Assembly: GCA_015342445.1 (NCBI GenBank)
Contig: JACEFO010002724.1
Location: 372,001-436,000, forward strand
Length of the DNA stretch: 64,000 nucleotides
Source of the DNA: Digitaria exilis
Taxonomy: Eukaryota; Streptophyta; Magnoliopsida; Poales; Poaceae
Direction of reading: 5' to 3'
Below are positions 34,210 to 46,266 of the stretch, in pieces. The notes below the pieces were generated by a model. It did no database searches, was not told the DNA's origin, and saw nothing but the letters and a program-made list of their open reading frames with translations. A program made the position numbers and the translations under genes. Within the stretch, counting starts at the first letter, position 1, and every line of letters begins with the position of its first letter.

Positions 34210-35573
34210 GGTTTTTATCTTCCCCCAATCCCCCTAATCTCTGCCCTCTATGTACTGCAATTTCAGATGCAAAAATTGGAATTTGGTACTGCAAGTTCAG
34301 ATGCAAAATGAAGAGTTTTATTAGAAAATATTTGGCCGCAATAGAAGTTTTCATGATAAATGGTAACACACATTTTTTTTACCGCTAAATTTTGGCCCTA
34401 GTCTTGACCAAAAGCTGGGTCCGCCACTGGTTTGATTTGCTATGCCGCTTCTGTAAGCTCTCAGCTTGGCTGTCTGATTCCTCAGCATGGTGAATCAACG
34501 GTGGTGGTTTAGTGGATTTAACTGGTGGTGTTGTTCTTCTACCTCTTGACCTCATTGGGCATTTGCTGCTTCATCTGCTTCTAGCAGTAGTGGATCTGTG
34601 TCGATCGAGCTTTGGAGCTGTGAATTTGTGCGTGCACAGCTACCGTTGTAGTGTAGATTCTACTCAAGGAGTATGATGTTCCTTGTTAAAGGGCCACTTT
34701 TGACAATCGCTTACAGTTTTTAGTAAGTAACCCTTCCGAGATGAGATGAGGTGGCTGCTGCATTCAGCTACCAGGAGGATCTGACTAGTGACTACTGGGA
34801 TGTGGGTTTATTTTCAGTTGCTGCGTGGAATTTTAGTGGCATGCCTGGATCTCATCTCAGTTGACAGGTTCGGTGTAATTAAACACAGGTGCTATTGATA
34901 GAAGAGTGATGGGGGGACAGCTCGAATCTGAAATGATAAAACTGGCACCTATCTTCAACCAACATATCATAGTTTCAACATGTCCATTAAAAAATAACCT
35001 AATGGTCAACAATTATATGGAAAGTGGTAGTCCACTCCTTGTGTGTGCCAACTTTTCCTTAACAAATATAGATGCTTACTTTAGCCATGTGAAATGTTGC
35101 CGTTTCTTGATTGTGTGACTGCCTGGGTGTGTCATGAGGAAACTTCCTTGTCTTTGTTTCATGCTTCATGCGGGACATAAATGATGCTAGAGTGCTTTTT
35201 AAGTCATGAGGAGATCATTCTTGTCTTGTTTAGATACTTATTAGTTGTTCATTTCTTCTGACTTGGGAATACGATGATAACCTCCTCTTATTCTATCTTT
35301 TCTTACAGGATCTAACAATCAAGAAGCAAACTTATCCAGTTTCATCAGTTACGGTCTCCCTGCTGTCTTCACCTTCCTTATTTGTTGTCGCTTTCTGGTG
35401 TCGTCTAGAAAGTGTACAAGATATCTGGCATTGCCTGATGATCACCGCGGTCTCTCTCGCACGTGTGTGCTGAAGTTGAGAAGCGCAAAAGAAAACAAGA
35501 GAGAAGCAAGAAAGGCTGCATTCTTTCAGCTCCCCTTAGTACATTGGTCTAGGTTCCTCTGTCAGTGTCCGCT

Positions 35574-37520
35574 ATGTCTCGCAACTTGGAGAGCCCAGTG
35601 CAGACCCAGATGGCAGTTTCAGCATTGGATCGAGCTTTTAGCAGTGAGTACCCTACCAAAAGTAGAAGTGAGACCAGGGTTGGTGGATGGAAACGTCTCT
35701 TTGTCCAAACTCACACTGGTTGTGTCCTGGCTGTTCAATTGGATCGTGGTGACAATGTGCACACGGTCAAAAGAAAGTTGCAAGTGGCCCTCAATTTTCC
35801 CACTGAAGAGAGTTCTCTTACATTAGGTGATCACGTACTAAAAAATGATCTCAGTGCCATAAGAAATGATTCACCATTGCTTCTCACCAAGACTTTCATG
35901 CATCGAAGCTCCTCCACACCATGCATGTCTCCTACTGCCAGTGATCTCCAGCAGCAAAGAGATAGGGGCTGTCCCATTGAACTGTTAGTATGCCCGAGAC
36001 GCTGCTCTCGAACAAGGCAGCTTGTGAGGGATGTTGCTAGGGCTATAAGAAAAGGTGTGGACCCAATACCTGTCAATAGTGGGCTTGGTGGTGCCTACTA
36101 TTTCAAGAACAGCAAAGGTGAGAATGCTGCAATTGTGAAGCCAAACGACGAGGAACCATTTGCACCCAACAACCCAAAAGGTTTTGTAGGGAAATCCCTT
36201 GGGCAGCCAGGCCTCAAAAGATCAGTTCGAGTTGGTGAGACTGGCTTCAGAGAGGTTGCTGCCTACCTTCTGGACCATGATCAATCTGCTAATGTCCCTC
36301 CTACGGTTCTCGTTAAGATCTCTCATCCTGTGTTTCATATAAATGGTGTCAGCTGTGCTAACAAGAATGTTGCTGAGGGTGGTACTCAAGCTGTTAGCAA
36401 GATTGCATCATTTCAGCAGTTTATTCCTCATGATTTTGATGCCAGTGATCACGGCACCTCAAGCTTTCCTGTTTCTGCTGTCCATAGGATTGGTATTCTT
36501 GACATCAGGATCTTCAACACTGATAGACATGCTGGAAATCTTCTGGTAAGGAAGCAGACTGGAGCAGGGAAATTTGGGAATCAGACTGAGCTTATTCCTA
36601 TTGATCATGGTCTTAGCCTTCCGGAGTGTTTGGAGGATCCTTATTTTGAATGGATCCACTGGCCTCAGGCATCAATCCCATTCTCTGAGGATGAAATTGA
36701 ATACATAGAAAATCTTGATCCCATAAAAGATGCTGACATGCTGCGTATGGAGTTGCCTATGATCCGAGAAGCATGCCTGAGAGTACTAATACTCTCAACC
36801 ATATTTCTGAAAGAAGCCACGGCAGCTGGTCTGTGCCTTGCAGAGATTGGAGAGATGATGAGCAGGGAATTTACTGGGACGGAAGATCAGCCAAGTGAGC
36901 TGGAGTTTGTCTGCATGGAGGCAAGGAGGCTAGCAACAGAACAAGAAGACAGTTCCACAGAACATGACTCTTGTGATGAGGACTTAACTCAATTTGAACT
37001 TGATAGTGAAGATCATGAAATGCTAAAAGAACCAGCTGGCCATCAGTTTGAATTTAACCGGCGGAACTCCAGAAACCAACTCTCGAAATTGGATGAAGCT
37101 GATGAGGAAGAGGAGGAAGATGATATTGAGGTAGAAAGCGATGCAGGAAAGTTAGCATGTCCTAAGCCTGTCAATAAGTGGCTTGCTAACATTTCGAAGC
37201 TTTCGACATCACTGAAGGGCGTCAGTCTAACAGACAAAACCCAGCGTCAACTGTCTGCCGGTCCTAAGGTTGTGGATTCAGCGAAAACTTCTAAGAGCAA
37301 CAGCAATGACAATGGCTCTCAGCTTTGTAACTGGGGGAGTGCAAATGATATGCTCCCGACAAGTGTGAGCTTTGTCAAGCTGGCTGACATGGGACCTGAG
37401 ACGTGGGGGCTGTTCCTCGAGAAGTTCCAGGAGCTGCTTCCTGAGGCATTCCGCTCACGCAAGTGCAGTGTGACAGCGCAAAGGGCAAAGCAGAGGCTGG
37501 GCACTTCTTGCCAGTTTTGA
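35574..37520 (+). CDS. Phosphatidylinositol 4-kinase gamma with ubiquitin-like domain
   Basis: 648 aa in one exon. The ATG at 35574 is the first in frame that fits the family; upstream in-frame codons lack an ATG. An N-terminal ubiquitin-like domain (about residues 40-105, LFVQTHTGCVLAVQLDR... LLLTK) is followed by a PI3/PI4-kinase domain (about 150-425). Visible parts are the glycine-rich SGLGGAYYFKN, the nucleotide-binding Lys189 (AAIVKPNDEEP), the catalytic loop DRHAGNLL (Asp317) and IDHGLSLP (Asp344, the DFG equivalent). The C-terminal third is acidic with a Glu/Asp run (about 505-515) and ends in a conserved-looking block. This layout is that of plant type II PI4K-gamma (UbDK) proteins. 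Arabidopsis members act largely as Ser/Thr protein kinases in ABA and stress signalling; lipid kinase activity is doubtful for several. A polyadenylation signal aataaa is at 37608-37613. It lies tail to tail with the receptor-like kinase. Confidence 0.95.
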   Translation: MSRNLESPVQTQMAVSALDRAFSSEYPTKSRSETRVGGWKRLFVQTHTGCVLAVQLDRGDNVHTVKRKLQVALNFPTEESSLTLGDHVLKNDLSAIRNDSPLLLTKTFMHRSSSTPCMSPTASDLQQQRDRGCPIELLVCPRRCSRTRQLVRDVARAIRKGVDPIPVNSGLGGAYYFKNSKGENAAIVKPNDEEPFAPNNPKGFVGKSLGQPGLKRSVRVGETGFREVAAYLLDHDQSANVPPTVLVKISHPVFHINGVSCANKNVAEGGTQAVSKIASFQQFIPHDFDASDHGTSSFPVSAVHRIGILDIRIFNTDRHAGNLLVRKQTGAGKFGNQTELIPIDHGLSLPECLEDPYFEWIHWPQASIPFSEDEIEYIENLDPIKDADMLRMELPMIREACLRVLILSTIFLKEATAAGLCLAEIGEMMSREFTGTEDQPSELEFVCMEARRLATEQEDSSTEHDSCDEDLTQFELDSEDHEMLKEPAGHQFEFNRRNSRNQLSKLDEADEEEEEDDIEVESDAGKLACPKPVNKWLANISKLSTSLKGVSLTDKTQRQLSAGPKVVDSAKTSKSNSNDNGSQLCNWGSANDMLPTSVSFVKLADMGPETWGLFLEKFQELLPEAFRSRKCSVTAQRAKQRLGTSCQF

Positions 37521-38848
37521 GCTAGCGCAGTAGTAGGGGGTGCGCACCTTGTTCGGCTGCTCCTGTTGCTGTGGCTTTCTTGCAGGTGTTAAGCTATGAA
37601 GTTCTAGAATAAAGCAATCCTTCACAGGATGGCAATAGGGTTTTAGTGATTGAGCGCCTGATCCAGAGGTCCATGTCGTGATGATGGCCTTGCTCTGTAC
37701 ATAGTTTTTTTTTTTTCCTTTTCATTTTATAGCTAGGCTGCTAGACATGAGTTGTTTGAAGGAAGTTGGGATGCGATGTCTGCCTGGATCTTGACCGCCC
37801 AGCTCTTCCACTCATGATATGCATTCAAAAGTTCCATTCAAATAAACATTCAGCAGAAAGTTTCTGATGTAGTAATTAAACATTGTGACAGACCTCACAT
37901 GAATGTTAAACAGCAACTAAGAATCATGTTGTTATGTTGTATTCCGTTAAGTGCCAACTTACTGGGAGTTAAGTGCCGTGTATACTGTCTTGTACCTAGT
38001 CCCTACCGGTGGCACTTTAACTCTTCAGCTTGCAGCTCTGCTGTTGATGCCGCTGGAGCATTCATTTTCTCGTTCACATGGGCGTGTAATCTTTTTAGTT
38101 GAACTGCATGCGAAATTCAAGCGATGCTACAATTTAATGCCGACAGTCTATCTTGCTGTCTTTATTTAGGTGTGAAATAAATTCTCCCATATCTTGTACG
38201 GCAAAAATAAATGCCACAGAAGTCCAGTAAATTGTTTGGAAAAACCATAAACTTTTGTTGCTGCAGTGTTTCTATTCCAAGGTCCTTTCGCTCATGGTAT
38301 CTACTGATACATATACATGTACGTGTTTCTATCTATTTCCAGCTGTTACTTTTGTTGCTGCAGTGTCTATTCCAAGGTACTTCCACCAAAAAAAAAGAGA
38401 GATAGAAGAATGGTCAAAGAATACGGTGAATGATTGGATGGTAATGAAATTAACAATTAACTTTTTTCCCACTAATTTAAAGCATCCCGAGCTTTTTTTA
38501 GTGGTGTTTCTGGAAATACATGAACTACAATGATCTATAAGTTGAAAAAATTCCTTGTTGATTTACCATAAATCTGTAATATGGGTGTTATTGTCTTGCC
38601 AAATGCTACAAGTACTACTGTTGATTATTTACAACCATTTCAACCATCAGGTCACTACAGAACTCCAATCAGCGAAACCTCTCACGGCAGCCAAGACAAC
38701 TTCGAGATCCTCAACTAAACTACTTGATGCTTTCATCAAACAGCAACAACTTCCGCAAACCAAGTTCAACCCTCTTTACATTTTGATTTACTTTGAAGTT
38801 AAAATCTAACTCTAGTACTCTACAAGGAACCTACATACCAGAACAAGG
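37521..38848. other. 3' flanks and spacer between convergent genes
   Basis: Contains the 3' UTR of the PI4K gene and the distal 3' flank of the receptor-like kinase. A short local duplication ('ctgcagtgt.tctattccaaggt', near 38263 and 38359) is visible. No other gene. Confidence 0.5.
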
Positions 38849-41800
38849 TCATGCCCTTATCGGCGTCAGTTCTTTCATGCTGGTAAGGTCACTCAGCTCG
38901 ACATGTTGGTACTCTATCCTTCTCAGGACGGTCCTGGTCTCACTCCTCGGTAAAGTCAGAGCATCATGCTTTGTCAGCTGGCGCTGCCTGAGCCTTGAGA
39001 TGGCCTGTGTGACCTCTGGTATCCAAGGGCGCTTCCTTGGACTCTTGTTAACACATCGGTAGGCAACATCAGCAAGCATCCTGACCTCTTCAGGGATGTT
39101 CCCTACTAGGAGGTCCTTGTCCAGTATCTCATCCCAATCAACCCTTCCTTCCCCTCCAATTGCTGCCTGAAAGGATTCATGCATCGAGTAAGTCCTCCAC
39201 AGCACTATCGATGACGCTTCCCCTCAGACAAGTTGTAAGAATTATATTATTATACTAATTACTAAACAACAATGTTAATGATCGAGGTTGTGAACAATGT
39301 TTGTGACCTAACATCATTCTTCACAGGGTAACAAAAAGGACTAAATGACCTGTACTAGTATATATATCTCATGCAATACTGATGTCTCAGCAAGTGCAAT
39401 GGTCTGACGTGCATGACCTCAAAAGTGGAGTTATAACTGTGACAAGGCAAAACTAGATATGGAATAAGTGACCAACCTCCCAAAATTGAGTGATAATACC
39501 CATTGAATAACTGGACAACTGGCGTTCTATTTCTGTATGGATTTTCAGTAACATTAAAATGACTTACAAGGTTTTATTTGAGAGAACAGGAGGGGCAAGC
39601 CCCTACTGGTTAATATATTGATGGAAAGTTAAGAGCAAAAATACAAGACTAAAACAGAGTAATGCAACAGAAAGAACAGGGACTTACCAGGTTAATGTAT
39701 TCCATTAGTCCTTGTTGTGGATTTATGGCTGTTATCAGTTCAAAAAGTATAATGCCAAAACTATACACATCGCTCTTCTTTGTGAACTTATTTGTGGACA
39801 TGTAGTCAGGATCCATATATCCATAGGTACCCTTGAGACCCGATTTGCTTCCATCATAAACTTCCTCCTTTGAAAGACCAAAATCTGCAACCTGCACCCA
39901 CCAGGAAAAGGTAACTTAGAATACATGAGCACAGTTTCAGGCTAGTATTTTGTCGCCTGATCTTAATCTTGCTTTTAGTTTGCATATATCCAGATTGAGT
40001 TGAATCACTGAACTTTATACTAATCATGGTTCAGCTAAAACAACTGACAGGATAATACTTAAAAGTGCATATGGAGCAGTTGAATGATCAATTGATCATA
40101 CAAAGTACATCATAAATTGCCAAACCTTGGCCCTCATTGAGTGGTCCAAAAGTATATTATCGGACTTTAGGTCTCTGTGAATGACAGGTGGAACAGCCTG
40201 CACACACAAAACATAGTCATAGCTTTCATTTTTGTCAAGATCAGGTCGCTTACAGAACACACACTTTAATAGTCGAACTGTTAGCATACCCCTTCATGCA
40301 GATACTCAATCCCATGAGATATATCGTGAGCAATTTGCAGCCTTTCTTCCCAGCTTAAACTCCGTTTGTTGTCACCTGAATTACATTATATGAAAGTAAA
40401 GAGACAAGTCTTTCAAATGATGAAACAATTGTTTATTTCCTATGCATTGCACTGACATAATATTTACTATATATGCTCCATGTAAAACTAATATAAAAAT
40501 ATTTTTTTAATGATTCTTGTTTTGTGCTTCATTTTACAAAAACAGAGAAAATGTCTCCCTTACCATACAAAAGTCTTGCCAAACTTCCATTGCTCATGTA
40601 CTCGTAAATCAGAATGCGCTGACCTTTTTCCACACAATACCCAACCAAATTTACGAGGTTCCTATGATGCAGCCTGCTAAGCAATGCTACCTGCAAAATG
40701 AGATGCAGCCACGATTGCACTTTAGTCAGTTTATTAGAGTCAAATGTCCATGGCAAACTACAGATAGATTAAAGGTACTTGCTTTACCCACAGCATGTTT
40801 CTTTTTTTCTTTCTTTCCTTTTCCTTTTGAGGCAAAGGATGTTTAAAATTTTCTAGCCATAACGTGTTCCATCATTCAAGAACATAATTACTTGTGAAAC
40901 AAGTGGAAGTAGCTAAGAAAAAGTTAACACTCGGATTAGCTAATCACAGGGGCAGACTAAGGACAGGTTCTTTTTTAATGCATTTGCACATCTTTCTAGT
41001 CTCACGAAACTTGTTCTTTTAGGTGAATGTGCTGCATTTGTCATCTGCCTGTTCATTCCATAATAGGTGAGTATGCGACTAGAGTGCAATACCAGCATTA
41101 TGTTGATAGGACCATAATCGAGGACACAGCTTGCCAATAAGCAAGTCAATTTCAAGGGAAGTTGTTCCCCGGCGTACAGACGATCTATAGGATTAGCAGA
41201 AAAGTGCATATCTCTTACCACACCACACAACAAAAATGGTGCAACCCAAAAAGGATTGGCCTACCTCAGTCTGGAACTCTCTTTCCCCTTGCCTTGAATC
41301 ACTCGCGAGCACCTTTACAGCTACCACTTCACCGGTGGCCATTACAGCCTTGTACACAGGACCGAACGATCCTTGCCCTAGAATTGTGGTAAAGTTGCTG
41401 GTAGCCTTCTGCAGATCCCTGAGCAACAACCACCAGCAACATTATGGAACAATTCAGAAAATGGTATAATATGTACAACTGAAGATTTATCATGTACAAG
41501 TGGCTACTCTACAGTGACAGCTTAACAGACCCATCTGAATTGCAGTAATTTTTTGCAGGAAGTCATAGGGAACATCTTAATTAGCGTAAGACCGTGGAAA
41601 TGCCCATGTTCCAAACAGGCGTAATACTCCAAGGAAGCATATGATGATATATGAAGACACAGATTAAAGAAAGAGAAGGTATTGTCATACTTGTAGTGGT
41701 ATTTTGGGATGCCCGAAACGGTCAGCGGCGGCGGCTCCCTGCCGTTGTGGCCGGCGCCGCCTCTCCAGGCCCAGAACGCGGCTCGCTTGGCCGGCGGCAG

Positions 41801-42037
41801 GTGGCCCCAGTCGGCAACGCTCTCAGAGACCACCGAGACGGAGACGCTGGAGTCAAGGCTGGCGCAGCGCCAGCCGTCGGCCCGCAGCGTCGCCGATGAC
41901 GACTCCACGGACCGCGTCCGGGCGGCGACGCTGGCCCGGCGGCGGTACATCCAGATGGCGACGCACGCCGCCGCGAGCACCACGGCCGCGACGCCAGCGG
42001 AGACCCCGATGGCCACAGCCTGCCTCCTATCGACCAT
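38849..42037 (-). CDS. Receptor-like kinase, CRLK (Ca2+/calmodulin-regulated) type
   Basis: Seven exons, all GT-AG: 42037-41691, 41418-41265, 40690-40564, 40375-40290, 40197-40126, 39891-39688, 39166-38849, joining to 435 aa. There is no signal peptide. A membrane segment follows the first residues (about 7-29, AVAIGVSAGVAAVVLAAACV), then a basic stop-transfer MYRRR and a Ser-rich juxtamembrane region. The kinase domain runs from about 124 to 395: GQGSFG (130-135), Lys151 (VAVKV), HRDLKSDN (catalytic Asp247), ADFGLS (265-267) and GTYGYMDPDY. Order and junction motifs (GIPKYHYKDLQKAT..., INPQQGLMEYINL...) match Arabidopsis CRLK1/CRLK2, membrane-anchored kinases that link calcium signals to MEKK1 and cold tolerance. 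The calmodulin-binding parts were not tested. The start ATG at 42037 directly precedes the membrane segment; a frame upstream lacks another ATG. Confidence 0.92.
39575..39655 (-). mobile_element. LINE A-family 3' tail in a kinase intron
   Basis: It has the same words as the LINE A end at 6105-6240: 'gaacaggaggggcaagccc' with the AGGGG-caag-CCCCT hairpin, then a degenerate poly-T on the left. It is a very short 5'-truncated copy lying between exons 6 and 7 of the receptor-like kinase gene, antisense to the plus strand and so in the same direction as the gene. Confidence 0.65.
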
Positions 42038-42640
42038 CCCCGCGGCGCGCCTCCCGGTGCCTCCCCGGCGAGGCAACGAACATGCCGTGCGAGGCCGGCG
42101 CTAGGGAGCACGAACCGCGCGCCTCTCTCTCGGTGCCGGGTCCTAGCCTCCTCCCCTTGCTCCTGTCATGGGAGCAGCACCAGCAGCAGAACGCGTCAAG
42201 AAGCGATCTTCCACCGAAACCTCTCGCTGGCACAACGCGCCAAGATTGAAGACGCAATCTTGCCGCTAGAAACTTCGCAGCAGTGTACCATCGTGAGGGT
42301 ATGGCGCAATTTTGCAGAGCAAACTTGGCCGTTAAAACCGCGGAATTGAGTTGAGCCTGAACAAAAAGGCATCTAAAGCTTGCAGCCTTGAACCATACCT
42401 CGATGCCGGGAATTCCGTTTCGACGGAGTTGATCCCCAACTTGGAGCAGGGAATGGATCGAGGAGACGACCGAGACCAAGAGGGAAATTCTCTCTCCTCG
42501 AGTATCTGTTGCTTTCTCCTCTGCGTGTCGGAGTAGGGAGAGGAGGATGGGCTCAGAGCAGAGTGGCGCGTGGAAAAGGGCAGCGCCCCCTGTCCCGGAG
42601 TAGACGCAGTCCAACCCTCTCCACGCAACGTAAGCACGCA
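42038..42640 (-). promoter_or_regulatory. 5' leader/promoter region of the receptor-like kinase
   Basis: GC-rich sequence directly upstream of the ATG, fading at about 42640. No clear TATA box was found. Open frames here on both strands look like composition artefacts. Confidence 0.35.
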
Positions 42641-43112
42641 ACTAATAATATCCTGCTTGAAAACAACCGGTGCAGATATCCATGGCGAAGCTCGCTCGCA
42701 AGACCTGGAAAAGGGAAATTGATATCCGTCGACCTCCTCTCCTGTTCCTCCTCTGTCGTCTGTCTTTTTCGGCTTTTTTTTTTTTGTTTATCTGACGAGC
42801 TACATGGGTCTTGATTTCTTGATTGCGAGACGGGAGCAGTTGGTGGCCGTGTTTGTTAGAATTTGTGCTGAGACGATGTTAATTGCCATGCGCACACGAG
42901 TCGTGCTCGTGCATGTACATCACCATTAGGTAGTCATGCTGATGTTGTGCCCTTCCCAAATAAAAAGGCATAGCCATGTTGCCCTTATAAGAATGGTTTG
43001 GAGTTAGAGGCAATTTGATGAGTTTTGTAGCGTGTGGTGGTTCTGAATTTTACAAAGGAATTGCTCACATGCAAACTCATGACATGGGCAGCCGTAGCAT
43101 CGAAACAGATAA
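42641..43112. other. Intergenic, no gene recognised
   Basis: No supported frame or element ends. Confidence 0.5.
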
Positions 43113-43747
43113 CGGAAAAAATCTACTTAACCTCTCTAATTATGGGGGTAGAGCACATCACCCTTTAACCTATGAAATTGCCTTTTGACCCCCCCTCCCC
43201 TGAAACTTTCCAAAACCGGGCAAATCACCCTCTAAAGCGGCTTTGGACGTTGCTTTTCTACGGTAACTATGGTTTTGTCTTTTTTTCTTTTTTGTTATTT
43301 CTTCTGAATTTTAAAAAAATCATAGTAAATCATAGAAAAATCATAAAAAGTGAGCATATAATATGGTATGCTTTAGAATATTTTTTTTACAACTATGAAT
43401 TAATTACATAAAAACATGGATCTAAAGCTACAGAAAAAAATGTCTAAAACAGATTATGTTGTATTTTCATTGTGTAGATTTACTCATGTGGAGTCCAATA
43501 AAATTAAAATTTCTATTCTATAATTTTTCTATGGTTTATTATGATTTTTCAAAGATTCAGCCAAAATAAAAAGGGAAAAAAAGACAAAACCGCAATTATT
43601 GTAGCAAATCGCCGTTCAAAACCGCTTTAGGGGGTGATTTGATTTACCCGGTTTTGAAAAGTTCATGGGTGTAAAAAAGCCGGTTTCATAGGTTGGGTGA
43701 TGTGTTCCGACCCCATTGGGGGAAGGGGGTAAGTAGACTTCTTTTCC
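43113..43747. mobile_element. Long-TIR MULE-like MITE
   Basis: 635 bp with inverted arms of about 150 bp. The left arm has 'aaatctacttaacc', 'acatcaccctttaacctatg', 'ccaaaaccgggcaaatcacc' and 'ctaaagcggctttgga'; the right arm has their complements in reverse order ('aaaccgctttagggggtgat', 'acccggttttgaaaag', 'cataggttgggtgatgtg', 'gtaagtagacttc'). Flanking 9-mers are aacagataa (43104-43112) and aatagataa (43748-43756), 8/9 identical, the length expected of Mutator-like elements. The centre is AT-rich and non-coding. Confidence 0.75.
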
Positions 43748-43756
43748 AATAGATAA

Positions 43757-45112
43757 TGATCTAAACCGACTCATGTCGATGAATTGGCTCTCAAATCTGT
43801 GTGGTATACAGATGTTTGTGGTGTAAGGCCCTCCAAGCCTCCACAATGGGAGTGGCTACCAATGCCAAACCCCATTCTCCAGTTTTGGGTACCACTCCCA
43901 ACACTTTGCTCTTTGGCCGTCGATGCCCAAAAAAGAGGATTCGGTGTAAGTATGTGCTCGGGTGCCGGTTCAGTTAAAAACTAATATTTTACTGTATCGC
44001 ACAGGATGTATCGCACAGGAATGGACGTTGAAAAGTAATTTTTCTCACGCGAGGGAACCGATCGCTCAAGACAAGGACTACTTTTTCCTGCCATGTAGGG
44101 CAAAACTTGCAGAGGGCTTTGGTGCCCGCCGTTCACGCCCTGCTCCTGTTCTTCTGTGGGGCCCAATTTCTGTGCCGGAGCCACTCCCCATTGTAGAGGG
44201 CCTAAGAGTTGTTTTGTGTAATCTTAAAAAAAAAGAGTTTGTGTGACATTGAGTACATAAAGCATTTTGCGTGGATATGTTGACTGACTTTGAGATTCTT
44301 TTGTCTCGCCTCTTCTTTTTCCTCTGCCCCGTTAATCTGTTGAGTGTGCTTAATCCATTAGCCAGAGGTTAGGTACATACTACCACTTCTCTTTGCAAGT
44401 GACGTGTCAATGATATGTAGCTCCCCCCCCCCCCCCCCTCTCTCTTTATTCCTCCGACGGTATCTGATGTTTCTTGTACAATTGTACTTGTACGGCAGTA
44501 GTACCCGTCATTGTAATATACCCCGTCCAGCTCAGCGCGCAGATTTTAGCTCTCTTCTAGGAGCAATAAAGGCACGCGGTTACACTTACACCACACAACA
44601 CCAGCAGTGCACAGGCCGTGTAGAAGCAGCGTGGTGCTGTGTTGCCGCCGAGACATTGATTTGGACGCGTCCCATTATATTATGGCGCGTGCGTAGGATG
44701 CTCGTGTACAAACTCCTCCTGGTGGATCGATCTGCTGATTTGGCATTTGGCAGCTGTTAACTAGGATACGATATTCTCGAGCGAGCACCAGCAGGCCAGA
44801 GCCAGTGACGAGGAACCGAACGGACGGGATCCACCATCCACATAGTGTTGAACGTACCACTGCCTGCTATTTGGCGACTGGCCACACCATTCTTTCAAAG
44901 CGTCGTATTTGGTGTGTCTTTTGTGTTGTGTATAACAGCTGCCGGCGGCGGCCGTAGTTTCCATCTTGCCGGAGGAGATGATATATGGAGGGTCGTCAGG
45001 GGTAACAGCGCCGTTAGAGCATCATCAAATTTGAGAAATATATGCTCTAGTGGCGGGATGGGGCAGCGGGCAGCGGGCAGCGGCTCCGCTAGACGCAAGC
45101 TTTGGACGATGG
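43757..45112. other. Intergenic with a C-run, no gene recognised
   Basis: No supported gene. An uninterrupted C tract followed by a CT repeat lies at about 44423-44447. GC-rich patches near 44930 and 45060 have no recognisable coding content. Confidence 0.5.
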
Positions 45113-45115
45113 TAA

Positions 45116-46263
45116 GGCTATTTCCAACAGCTCACCTATCAATGACTCACCTATCAATGATAGGAACCCAAATCCAAATATGAGTCATGTATAGTGATTT
45201 GGGAGGAGAAAATCCACCTCCAACAGAGTACCCATCATACTGACCCATTTTGGGTCCGGCACAACAGGCAACCCAAATATAGCTCACTATCTCTCCTCAA
45301 CCCAAAACCTGTGCGTCGCCTACCAGAGCAGCCACGGAGGTCCAGACCCCAGCCGTTGCAAACTCGCAGCCCGAGCCCCCGCAGCCGGCCTCCAGGCCCC
45401 GACCACTGCGTCGACAGCCTCCCCGCCCCCGTTGCCGCGCCGTCGGCAGCGCCATGTGGGGACGAGCTCGAGGCGGGCCCAAGGATCTCCGCGCCCCTCC
45501 GCTTCAGCACCTCCGCGCGGTGTTGGCGGCGGTCGAGCTCCATGGCCTCGTCTTGGTGCCGGCGGAGCTGCAGCAACCCAGGGGCAGCTGCGGTCGGGGG
45601 CAGGGGCGAAGCCACGTTCAATGTTCTGGGTGCGGCTGCACCCAGAGAAAATTGAGAACCAGCTAATAGCTATAAATTTTCACCGTATGTAGATGAACAT
45701 CACACAAATGCTACGAAGCACCGCACCCCCTACAGTTTTTGTCTACCTGCCGTACGCTGAGGTGAGGAAGCGGTCTGATTGCTCTTTTGTTTGTTTTGGA
45801 TTGGGATTAAGGGTGTGTTTAGATTGGGGAAAGATTCCCCAAAAATACACTGTTCACCAAAAAAACACTGTAGATGAATAGTGTTCTGTGAGTAGAAGAG
45901 GTGGGATGAATAGTGAAAAGTTGGATGAATAGTGAAAAGTTGGGGAATCTTCTGGGAACTAAACGGGACCTAAATCAATCTGAGTTTTGGATTGGATTTG
46001 CTTGTCGTGGAGCAGAAGCACGGTGGGAACCTACCGACCAACTTCCACGAGCAACTGACCGTGCAGCTCAAGAACTCGTTCAAGCACCTGGCTGGCGGTG
46101 GAGGTTTGGGAAGGCCGGAAAGGTGGAAGGGAAGGGTCGAATGGGTAGTCCTTTTGCGGTATCTGTTGGAGAAAGGAAACGATGGGTAGTCACCCATTCA
46201 CTGTACACGCGACCCAATTCGGGAATGGATCTTCAATTTAGGTTTTTATTGTTGGAGATAGCC
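45116..46263. mobile_element. Non-autonomous PIF-type element with GC-rich cargo
   Basis: 1148 bp with ends GGCTATTTCCAACAGC and (right) 'attgttggagatagcc', and TAA on both sides (45113-45115 and 46264-46266). The left third carries a GC-rich stretch (45300-45620) unlike the ends. An M1 MITE has inserted at 45811-45970. There is no transposase. The terminal sequence matches the fragment ending at 2845. Confidence 0.75.
45811..45970 (+). mobile_element. M1 MITE copy 6, complete, nested
   Basis: 160 bp, GGGTGTGTTTAGATTGGGG ... AACTAAACGGGACC, with TAA on both sides (45808-45810 and 45971-45973). It sits within the element at 45116-46263, so it is the younger insertion. Confidence 0.88.
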
Positions 46264-46266
46264 TAA

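Noticed and set aside
41704..42249. Plus-strand frames opposite exon 1 of the receptor-like kinase
   Set aside because: Shadow of the GC-rich exon; splice-consistent minus-strand gene explains the region.
44423..44447. C-run followed by a CT repeat
   Set aside because: Simple repeat; no evidence for a regulatory or structural role beyond composition.
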